A stretch of DNA of 57,590 nt from Chara braunii (lineage: Eukaryota > Streptophyta > Charophyceae > Charales > Characeae). Positions within the stretch are counted from its first letter, which is position 1. Each line of letters starts with the position of its first letter. A program made the position numbers and the translations under genes. The stretch is taken from the NCBI GenBank assembly GCA_003427395.1, contig BFEA01000530.1, positions 496,483 to 554,072 of the forward strand, read 5' to 3'. This document shows, piece after piece, positions 44,380 to 53,964 of the stretch. The notes below the pieces were generated by a model. The model had not been told where the DNA came from and searched no databases. It worked only from the letters and a program-made list of their open reading frames with translations.

Positions 44380-45371
44380 CAAGATGGATTCGCTCCCGGG
44401 TTGACACTCATGAGTTCCCGTTCCAGGCGGCCCATCTGAGAGGTCGACGTCTGTATCAGATGATTCATCCACTCTGATTGTTGGGAGGTGGCAGAGTGGA
44501 TCAGCTGAGCCAGATGAAGATTGGTGATCAGCCCTTGCATTCGCATATACGTTTGAGGCTCGATAGTGGTTACATGAGCGACCTTCGAAGAGAGAGGGAA
44601 AAAAGAGGGAGAAGCGGGAGAGGGGGTCATTCGAGGTGTATGATCCTGCGACGGTCCGTCTAGATTTTCAAGATCGTGGCCGTGATAGAACCAACCAATC
44701 GATCTTAGCCAGAATTGCCTTTTGGCAGCTGCATCTTCTATTGTATCAACTATGTGCTCTTCACCCTGATCTATGTACGTCGTATATCATGGGAATCCAA
44801 TTCGAGTGCTTTCGTGATGATCTCATTCAAAGGCGTAGTTTTGGGAGGAACCTTCTTTTTCAACTTGACTTTCAAGGCCGGGTTCCTCAGATGATCTATG
44901 AACTAATCCGGAGCAACATTTTCTTCCCTTCCAGATTGATCCAAAGCTGTATGAAATCTATCCACAAATTTCGGCAATAACTTCCCTGGTTCCTAAGGAC
45001 GGTTTTTCAGTACAAACCATACAGCTCCTCACTTCCCTCATCGAATCTCTTCAAAAAGGCAGTCTTGAACGTTCACCAATCTACCCACTGATGGCGCTTG
45101 AACCAATCATGAGCGAAGTTTCTTACAAGTAGCGTGATCACCCGGTGAAGATCATCCGCCACACAACCCTTAGCCTCAACTGCCTCGAACCCTGCCTTGG
45201 GATGGGGTAATTAGGATAAAATGGAAAGGTGGTTGGAATACTTACCATCACTTGGGGAGCAAGAACATTAGCGTTGTCCATGGCTGCCTCCGCTCTTGCT
45301 TCTCCTGATCTACTTCGAGTGAGGGAAGGATTCCTTCGGCTTGAACGAGCCGAAACTCGTCCTCTCGCCAA
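44380..45371 (-). pseudogene. Element C gag remnant
   Basis: Frame from about 45371 (ARGRVSARSSRRNPSLTRSRSG ...), then in shifted frames VITLLVRNFAHDWFKRHQW, FKTAFLKRFDEGSEEL, PKFVDRFHTALDQSG and FIDHLRNPALKVKLKKK, an order typical of gypsy capsid regions. The last part (44630-44379) is a frame with a coiled-coil look. No zinc knuckle is seen; it joins integrase near 44340-44390. Confidence 0.7.
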
Positions 45372-45400
45372 CTAGTCTCCGTATTACAAGAACCGACACG

Positions 45401-47477
45401 TGTCAGGTCCGATACCAACCTCACGCCTTGTGCTCTCTTCCGGTCGGAGTGTCAAAAATGCGGAAAAAGGCCTTGAAAGAACAGTTAAATGGGGTGTGCG
45501 GAGGATTTTTGGGAAATTGAGTGTGGAGACAAAGACATAGCTGAGATCTCCTTGTGGTCTCAGTTTTGGCAAAAAATGCCCATTGCCACGTAGGAAAAGC
45601 GGGTGCGCGCAGTTGTCAACGTCAATCTAATCCAAAAAGTACCTATGAACTTCCATGTGGGCTACATGACGACTTTTCGAACAGAAAGGCAGGGGTACGC
45701 ACGTGGGATCACGTTTTCGAAAATTAGATCCCGCCGTTGCTTGCCAGAGAGTTCAAAATCCGACGTGGAAGGCCTTAGTTTGGTTGCTTTCTTCTTGAAC
45801 TCGTCCTCGCCACGTGTACAATAGTGGAACCCTTTTTTTGACAACGCTCTAGTCGGAGACAATCAATGCAGAGAGTGCTAGGCCAATGGGGTGCCACTGC
45901 CGTCCGTGGGATGACAATCAGCTCGTTGAAGGGTAATAACAAGGAATAAGGTGGAAAATTAGTATCAACAATCACAAACCCAACACCCACGAACCCAGGA
46001 CACCTCGTTTTTGGAGGGAAATAATAACATCCTCTGATCTATGCGACCGCTTCTTGTACGTCCCACTCTCATACACGTGGCCTTTCGTCGTTATACGGGA
46101 ACAGGCGATGTGGGGGTATGAGAGGTCGGCGCCCAGTCGGAGTTGTGTGGTCAGTCCACATGGCATAAACTCGTTACTTTTCGTTCGTCTACGCAATCCG
46201 TCATTCTATCAGCATTCGCTCGAGGGAAAAAATGACTCGGGAGAAAGCTGATTTAATCCTACCTAAATCGCATTTCATTCAAGACGTCAAAACAACAGAC
46301 CAATCATACCCAAAAAAAGTGCTTATTCTTCAACCGTTTTGTACTCAATTGAGTTCGCCCAGCGAAACATCGATCGTCAAAAAGGAAAGGGGTATCCCGG
46401 GTAGACATAGGAGATCATCAGCACCTCAATCATTACCATAAACTCACACCATGCATCTCATCAAAGAAAGGGTCAGGGAGAGAAAAACAAGGTTGCATGC
46501 CCTATGTCCTCGTTAGCCTCTTAAGTTCGATGATGCTCGTCCCTACGAGATCAGGTCAAACTAAAGAGACAAGCGGGGTGGTAACTCAGATACAGACAGA
46601 AACAGGGAAGTCGTTACATCATCCAATCATTCATAGAGAGAGAGAGAGAGTGTTGACAAAGCTGTGACTTGGCCGAAGAGAACAAACACCAATACACAGG
46701 CATGCAAGGAGATCCGAAGGAGATCTGCGTCTCGCCGTGAACTTAACTTCCGAAATGAGATGAAAAAGAACGAGAAATCAAGGCGTGCAAGCCTTCTACT
46801 CTGATGCCATGGCCCCAGGCCATGCAACCACTCGTCAACGCACACACTTTCCTTACTCAGGCACTGGCTAGCCCGACCGCCACGTGCCGACATCCGTTCC
46901 ACAGTGATCGTCACCCAGCTAACTTAGTCTCTACGCCGACTCGCCCAAAGCCCGCAGTTCGTCGCGGGCATACAGCGCGCAGCCTCGCAAGACTACTGTC
47001 GGCTCGTCAAGACTTTCCGACTCACTGATCATCATGTCATCTAGGCACTACTTCCATGCAACTGGCAGATGGGTTGGGAGAGAGCTTCCCGGGATGCGCT
47101 TTCGGATTTTATAATTGCGGAGAAGGAAGTAGAAGGTAGGAGAGAGGGAAGGAGAAGGGCTCGAAGAGAGGGTGAGGGGAAGAGGGATTGGTTGCCTTGG
47201 GAAAGCATATCGATCCGCACGAGTCACTTCACAGCCAATCAGATCGCAGTGTGAGGGGGTTAGTGCCTCTTTACACGCTACCGTCTGATGTCTCGAAGGA
47301 TCGGGAGGGGATCGGTAGGGCCTTCTTGTACGAGGACGAAGGCGGGAAAGGAGAGGGAGTGAAGAGCGGTGCGGAGCAGGACCAGGATTCACATGAAGAG
47401 AGGGAGAAAGAAGCGCGAAGGAAAGGGGATGGAAAACAGTTATGGGTTAAAGGAAGAAGGCGCGAGGGTGAAGATGG
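45401..47477 (-). mobile_element. Element C right (5') LTR, ~2.08 kb
   Basis: Starts TGTCAGGTCCG beside the gag frame. The outer end is blurred near 47477 (the left LTR shows TCACA there). It contains a minus-strand TATA-like TTATAAAA (47104-47111), also kept in the left LTR at 42362-42370. 46062-47019 is absent from the left LTR. Confidence 0.78.
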
Positions 47478-48055
47478 CTTGGGATGCAGCGGGAGGCGGG
47501 GGAAGCTTACATGAATGGTGCTGACGGGGAAACAAAAAGACACCGAAACAGTTACGCTTCGTCCAATCCAACTCTAAAACTAGTTCAAGATTTGAAAAAT
47601 TCAAAAGCAATATCTGCTCGCGGAATTAGACACGCAAAAGCAATATCTGCACGCGGAATTAGACACGGGAAGTCCTACGCCTATTCAGATTCTTTCGGAA
47701 AATTCATCAAGCTTCCAAGGCGGATTTGGGGACACTCATGTGCAAGAAAGAACACATCAGCGAGAAGTTTGCCCACAAATTCCGGAGCTCCCAACTGCTG
47801 AACAAAATTCAAAGGCGAGCGCAATTCCTACGTAAAGTTGAAGAAAAACAAAATTCCAAAAATCCTGAGAAAACGAAATACACTTCGAAGTAAGGAGGCC
47901 TCGGCGGCCATTGATTCCATTCATTACCCGCCAGACAAAAAGAAGGTACCCCAAAGCCCGAAAGGAAGAACACCGGGCTTCAGAACTTCGTTCAAGCACG
48001 GAAGTTGGCACGTCAGAGGTGTGCCTCTGATGCCCCATGGTGGTCTGTTTTTGAC
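47478..48055. other. Intergenic with 33-bp duplication
   Basis: The unit at 47602-47634 is repeated at 47635-47667 with one mismatch (AGCAATATCTGC ... GGAATTAGACACG). A-rich sequence otherwise; nothing coding. Confidence 0.6.
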
Positions 48056-48139
48056 TCTGTTTACAGGACATCAAGATTGGAGAAGGTAGGTGTGCTTCTG
48101 ACAGCCCATGGTGGAAAGGCCAGCAAGTGTGGGCCCCGA

Positions 48140-49494
48140 CTCAGGGGCGTGATGGAGGTAACGAGGGAAATAGCACCAGGGGCGGTGCCACTATCCTGGT
48201 CTCACATAAGTGTAGGGGCGAGGTGGTTGACTGGCATTTGTGATACAATGGGGTGACGGACATGGGTTGTGATGCAATGGGGAAGGGAGCGGTGGGGGGT
48301 CATGATGGTATACAGCCCCTCTGACGTGGGGGAAAGGCGGAAGATGTGGGAGGTGCTGGAGCTCCTTGCTCTGGCAACAGACCAACTGGTGGTTGCCAGA
48401 GGCTTTAACACTACAGTTCACGCTGGGCTCGAACCAGTGCTCGAGAGGCCACCGGCGTCAGATGTTGGCGCCCTGCTGATGAGCATGGCAGGCCTGGGTG
48501 CATCAACGCTTTTTGCGCCACATTCCCTGAGAACAGGGAGTTCACTTGGTTCGGCCCCATGGAGAGGAGAAGGAGCAGGGTCGATATGGTCTGGCCCACA
48601 CAGTCGATCTTTGACAAGGGCTGTGAACCAAGGACCCTCCTGTCGGCTGGCTCGGACCACCCCCGCTCCTATTGACAGCACCACTGGGAGCTCTGGAGAT
48701 GGGAAGGGTACCTCACCCGGTGCACGCCTGGGTATTTGGGAGTCCAGAGTACTGCCAGCTGATCAAGCAGCACTGGGAGTGTTGGTATGAGAAGCAGCCA
48801 CAATAAAGGACCTGAGTGGGTTTCTAAAGGGGGCAGAGTACTTGAGAGTCTATACTCTTTGAGAGGAATCCTACAGACCAGATTAGCGGCCAGCTACAGG
48901 GCGCATCAGGCCACGAGACAAGAGTACGTGACCAGAATGAAGGATCTGAATCGTGGACCCCAGGGGTCCCAGTTCGAAGAGGAGTGGTGTGCGGAGGGTT
49001 TGGAAGCAGTTCAGATGTGGAGAGAATAGATGGTGGAGGAGGCAAGTAAATGGGGCAGGAAGATGAAGGCTGCATGGTTGGTAGTGGGGGAAAAGATGAT
49101 AAGGCGGTTTTTCAAAGAACTGGGTATTAAAAGGTGTGTTTCAATTATGACAGCAATGGATCACCCGTTTGACGCCACGGTGGGAAGACAGGAATCCTCA
49201 GGAGGTATCATGAGGTGTGTGGAGGACTACTATGCAAACCTCTTTGAAGAGGACGAGAGCTGGGGTCAGGATATGATGAAGGTGCAGCCCGAGCAGGAGA
49301 TCTGGAAACACATTGCTACCCGCCTTAACAGGGAGAAAGCTCATGCTCTGGACCATGGTAGAGGTCCACTAGAGGAGGTGGGCCAGGCCATCCCAGACCT
49401 GCCGAGGCTTGAGGCCCTGGGGCTGGACGGGATCCCCATAGAGCTGTTTAAGGAGTTTGGGGCCCTGCTAGCCCCGAAGCTGGCACAAGCCTAA
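48140..49494 (+). pseudogene. LINE 3 ORF2: endonuclease and pre-RT region
   Basis: GGATILVSHKC, then VYSPSDVGERRKMWEVLELL and ARGFNTTVHAGLE: the usual GDFN motif has become RGFN, losing the catalytic Asp. Then a helical linker (49030-49494) with SIMTAMDHPFDA, VEDYYANLFEEDESW and LEALGLDGIPIELFKEF, the start of the RT. Confidence 0.75.
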
Positions 49495-49578
49495 AATCAG
49501 GGCTTGGGAGCTGGGGCACTCGCATCAGGCTTCGCGGACACGTATGTGGTCCTGTTGTAGAAGGGTGATTGAGCAGAC

Positions 49579-50810
49579 GTGCGTGATTGGCAGCCTATAT
49601 CCATTTTGAACGCCGTTTACAAGATATTCGCCAAGGTGTTGGCTTCTCAATTGGGGAGAGCGCTTCCAGATATTATTCACCCTTCCCAAACGGGGTTTGT
49701 TCTAGGAAGGCAGATGGTCTCCAATAACTTACTGGCTCGACAAGTTTTGGAGAGGGTGGAGGTGGATGGGCAGCGACTGGCTTTCCGTCATGATCGATCT
49801 CGAAAAGGCTTATGATGGGGTGCGGTGGGAGTTTCTGCTCCAAAGCCTGAGGCAGAGAGGTGTGGGTGGCAGATTTTGTGGCTGGGTTAGGATGCTGCTA
49901 CGTAACGCGGTCATCTTGATGCCGGTGAATGACTCCGGGCATTCGTATCTCCAGGTCGGTTAGGTAGGGCTGTCCGCTATCGCCGAACCTCAATGTGATC
50001 TACATAGGAGTGTTGCACAACATCCTGCGATATGACCACAAACTTTGCGCTATGAAGGTGGGATGAGGCAGGGAGCTAAAGTCACCAACTTTCGTGGATG
50101 ACACGGGGACCATTATCCCCCCCACATGGCAGCAGCTGGAAATACTAAAGCATGACTTGGACAACATCTTCTCGAAGTATGCTGAAGCGAAAGTCAGCTG
50201 GAGGAAGTCTTGGGCACTCCTCTCCGGAGGCCTCCCGCCTCCAGCAGGATTGGACATGCACGTAGTCGAGGATGGTGAGAACCTCTGCTTTTGGGGGGCT
50301 TTCATTTCGCCGGCAGGAGAAGGTTCGGTCCAAAATTCCAAATGGATGGCCTGGCCGTGGCAACTCTCCTACGGTTAAAGCGACTTAGGAACAGAGTCAG
50401 TCTTGCTCTGTTTGGGAAAGCTGTAGTCGTCAACAACTCCATGCTCTCCACACTGAGGTACGCGGGCACCATCCATGTTCCAAAAGGACGGACCTTTAGG
50501 CACTGCAGGCGGGCATTCAATGATATCTGTGGGCAGCCAATCAGGAGGGAGAGCCTTTCATCTGGCGGAGCCTAAATTGACTCAGCCTCGGCGTGTAGGG
50601 GGATTGGGCATCATCGGTCCCAGGCTCCAGGTCATGGTGCTGCAGATGAGGAATGTGGTGTGGTTTATTATGGGCTTGACCGGTGACCTGTTGAGTGAAT
50701 TGGCTTGGTCTCCAATCGCATATGCCCTAGGGCGAGCGGTAGAAGTGGTGGAACTTTGCCTTATCAGCGTGGCCATGATGTGGCATTTGAAGTGGGGAGC
50801 TGTCTAGTCT
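49579..50810 (+). pseudogene. LINE 3 ORF2: RT and post-RT
   Basis: DWQPISILNAVYKIFAKVLASQL, HPSQTGFVLGRQ, IDLEKAYDGVRWEFL (after a frameshift near 49790) and RQGCPLSPNLNV (after another, near 49960). Motif C is TFVDDTGTII (about 50085-50115), FVDD in place of FADD, so both aspartates remain. Post-RT: LALFGKAVVVNNSMLSTLRY and RRVGGLGII. At least four frame changes. Confidence 0.8.
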
Positions 50811-51070
50811 GAGCCGCTGTCCCTGTGGAAAAGAAATCAACTGGAGCGTTAGAAGTGGTGGAACTTTGCCTTATCAGCGTGGCCATGATGTGGCATTTGA
50901 AGTGGGGAGCTGTCTAGTCTGAGCCGCTGTCCCTGTGGAAAAGAAATCAACTGGAGCGTTAGAAGTGGTGGAACTTTGCCTTATCAGCGTGGCCATGATG
51001 TGGAATTTGAAGTGGGGAGCTGTCTAGTCTGAGCCGCTGTCCCTGTGGAAAAAAAATCAACTGGAGCGCA
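50741..51070 (+). repeat. 110-bp tandem triplication inside LINE 3
   Basis: Units start at 50741, 50851 and 50961 (AGAAGTGGTGGAACTTTGCC ...). The third differs from the second at about two positions, so the event is recent or an assembly artefact. Confidence 0.95.
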
Positions 51071-52210
51071 GACTCCCCTCCTCTGCTGATGAGGTTTTCG
51101 ACCAGTTCTTGTTTGACAACCCGTGCATCCGTAACGACGAGGCTGACCCCTTCCCATGGCAGGGAAAGGGAGCCTACGGGCGGCAGTGGGGGGAATTCGG
51201 AGTGTACAAAGTGGGCCATCTATGGAATGAGGAGGCGGGCTGTTGGTGGGATAACAAGGAAATGGCACACTGCCTGCCACACCAAATGTGGGAGAACGGG
51301 TGCTTAGATGAACTGCAAAGGGCGGTGCCCACGAGGTGGGTTGAGATTTTGAAGAGGGGGGAGATTGGAGTAGGGGAATGGGTTAGAAAAAGGGGAGATA
51401 CAGGGTAGTAAAGGTGGAGGATGCAAGGATCAATGGCTTGGGAAGTGCCTACTGGGTATGAGGGACTAGCTGCCCCGCTTAAGCCCAAGCTAGGGGGGAC
51501 CCTGGCACTCTCTGATGTGGAGAGTATCGGTCTGTGAGGACGGGAAAGAAGGAAGATGGGCTGGTGGATACAGGCCACTCAGAGTTGCGAGGGCCCGATG
51601 GGCCTTGACTTGTACCTGCAAGACTGAGTCTGGCCAGCTCAAAACTGTAGTAAGAAGAACATCCCGCTGCACCAAGTCACCACCAAGGTGATGTACAGGT
51701 CACTTCTGTCTAGAGTTGACATCAGGGGAGAGCTGTTACAGCACTGGGCCAAGAGGGACTGGCTGCCCACAGCCCATATCGCGAGATGGACTCCAGGAGC
51801 ATGGAGGGAGCAATGCACCCTGCTGAAAGCCCTGCCAGACCAGAAGCAGGCAGGCCTTCTATGGACCATCTATCACCTTGGCCATACCTACAGCCGAATG
51901 GCAAGCACTGAAGAGTCAGCACCCTGATCAAGTGTGTGCGGCTGGCTGTGGCCAAGTGTAGTCTATCCCTCACCTGTTTGTGCAATGCCCAATTATTCAG
52001 CAGTTTTGGCAGTGGTGGGCCGGAGTGATGGCAGACCATACCCCTTTGGACACATCAGAAGAAGATGTCGCATTTATCCTGCAGGCAGCAATAGTCAAAG
52101 TGGTGAAAGAGGAAAGGCCTAGTCTGCATGCAATGGAGGTGATCTGGTGTTGCATACCGGTGCAGACCAGAACAAGAACCGACCTCTCAATACAAAGTAC
52201 AAGATAGCGT
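51071..52210 (+). pseudogene. LINE 3 ORF2: C-terminal remnants
   Basis: DEVFDQFLFDNPCIRND ... KVGHLWNEE ... LPTRWVEILKRG-type frame (51089-51408) resembles the LINE 1 GDLWD region. Near the end, HLFVQCPIIQQFWQWWAGVM (about 51970-52025) is the usual zf-RVT follow-up. Broken by stops. Confidence 0.7.
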
Positions 52211-52368
52211 AGCGGAAGACTTAGATACCAATGATCCGAGCAATCAATATTGCAATGCAGCCCCAAACATACATCATCGTCATCATCACTCCATGGTGTG
52301 AAGGGGTCTGGCGCTCACACAGGAAGAATGCGCAGCCCCAACCATACACAGACGAAGAAGAGGGGGGT

Positions 52369-52587
52369 TAGACGAAGAAGAGGGGAAGATGGGAATGTCG
52401 TCAACACCAAGTCTTCGGCACAGGCCCAAATAGTCCCTCGTCAAAATGTCTGAATCCCAATGTCGAGTCTGGATCCAATGTCGTCAAGTCTCAAGTTACA
52501 ACTCTCTCTCTGTCGTAGTCCACTGATACTGAGAAGTCAGGTGGTGAGAGGGTGAAGAAGAGATGGTGGACTTAGAAGAGGAAGAAG

Positions 52588-52619
<32 letters not shown>

Positions 52620-53246
52620 AGTCCGGTACTAACCTGTGAAGCTGGCGCCTTGATGCAGGTACCTCGAAGATGGAGCTGGAGCTATGGCGCCACAGGTAAG
52701 TCTCGCTGGCCTCCGCCAGCCATCTCTCTCCCACACTACTACTACCACCTACTAGCACCCAGCGCTGAAGACTACTGCTATGGCTACTAGCGCCCAGCGC
52801 TGAAGACTACTGCTATGGCTACTAGCGCCCAGCGCTGAAGACTACTGCTAGCTCTAAGCTACTCCTGGCAGCGCTCCTCCTGAGTGCTGCGGCCGAATCT
52901 TGAAGACTACTCGTGCCTACTGTCCAACTACCTCCCTGTGAAGTGCATGGGAACTTCCTATGTACTACTCGGGTGCCTCCTGACTGCAGGGTGAGGCGGT
53001 CCAGGAGGCTGCTCTTGCCAATGCCANTAGACGAAGAAGAGGGGAAGATGGGAATGTCGTCAACACCAAGTCTTCGGCACAGGCCCAAATAGTCCCTCGT
53101 CAAAATGTCTGAATCCCAATGTCGAGTCTGGATCCAATGTCGTCAAGTCTCAAGTTACAACTCTCTCTCTGTCGTAGTCCACTGATACTGAGAAGTCAGG
53201 TGGTGAGAGGGTGAAGAAGAGATGGTGGACTTAGAAGAGGAAGAAG

Positions 53247-53278
<32 letters not shown>

Positions 53279-53937
53279 AGTCCGGTACTAACCTGTGAAG
53301 CTGGCGCCTTGATGCAGGTACCTCGAAGATGGAGCTGGAGCTATGGCGCCACAGGTAAGTCTCGCTGGCCTCCGCCAGCCATCTCTCTCCCACACTACTA
53401 CTACCACCTACTAACGCCCAGCGCTGAAGACTACTGCTAGCGCTAAGCTACTCCTGGCAGCGCTCCTCCTGAGTGCTGCGGCCGAATCCTGAAGACTACT
53501 ACTGCCTCTGTCCAACTACCTCCCCGTGATGGGAACTCCCTATGTACTTCTCGGCCTGCCTCCTGACTGCAGGGTGAGGCAGTCCAGGAGGCTGCTCTTG
53601 CCAATGCCGCAGGGAGTCAGGGGCTGCCGCTGCAGCTCCTGCTTGAGGCTGTCGTGGGAACAGGCTAAAGATAGCCTGTTCCCGAAACCCTGGTTTTGTG
53701 CCTGAGTGTTAGGGTAGGTCGATCTTATGAGGGCCCGAAAGTGGCCCTCCGTTTCAGGCTGAAAAGCCTTAGGGCTGAAAAGCCCTGTTTTAGGCTGAAA
53801 CGACATAGGGCCTGCAGGCCCTCGTTTTTCAGTCTTTCAAGCTGAAACGACAGGGGCCTGTAAGCCCTTATTTCTAGGCTTTTAGGCTGAGAATGCGGGA
53901 CGGGCCCTGCAGGCCCGTGTGGCTACGCAGTATGCCA
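52369..53937 (-). mobile_element. Probable 3' LTR of element B with a 0.66-kb internal duplication
   Basis: Lies downstream (minus strand) of the element B pol. On the minus strand a purine tract (GGAGG then G10, about 53938-53953) is followed by TGGCATACTGCG, a plausible polypurine tract and LTR start near 53937. The block starting TAGACGAAGAAGAGG at 52369 is repeated from 53028; one N (53027) sits at the join. The far LTR end was not fixed. Confidence 0.65.
52745..52850 (+). repeat. 35-bp tandem repeat, 3 units
   Basis: CTACTAGCGCCCAGCGCTGAAGA-type units; only one unit is present in the second copy of the block. Confidence 0.85.
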
Positions 53938-53964
53938 CCCCCCCCCCTCCTTGAAAGACCGAGC

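Larger units (their letters stand above)
42172..47477 (-). mobile_element. Minus-strand LTR element with gag-integrase fusion (element C)
   Basis: Two LTR copies in the same orientation flank an internal region whose coding runs on the minus strand: gag (45371 to about 44390) then integrase (about 44330-43503). Protease, RT and RNase H are absent, so most of pol was lost. The LTR ends facing the interior are TGTCAGG (45401) and TCACA (42714). It belongs to the same broad LTR group as the solo LTR at 23841. Confidence 0.78.
48056..52210 (+). mobile_element. LINE 3, heavily decayed
   Basis: Endonuclease scraps, RT, post-RT region and a zinc-finger-like end in order on the plus strand, spread over many short frames. 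It is distinct in sequence from LINE 1 and 2. No A tail was found; its 3' end runs into the 52.3-kb LTR region. Confidence 0.8.

Noticed and set aside
45372-45401. Primer-binding site of element C
   Set aside because: The 30 bp after the LTR show no clear match to a tRNA 3' end that I can recognise.
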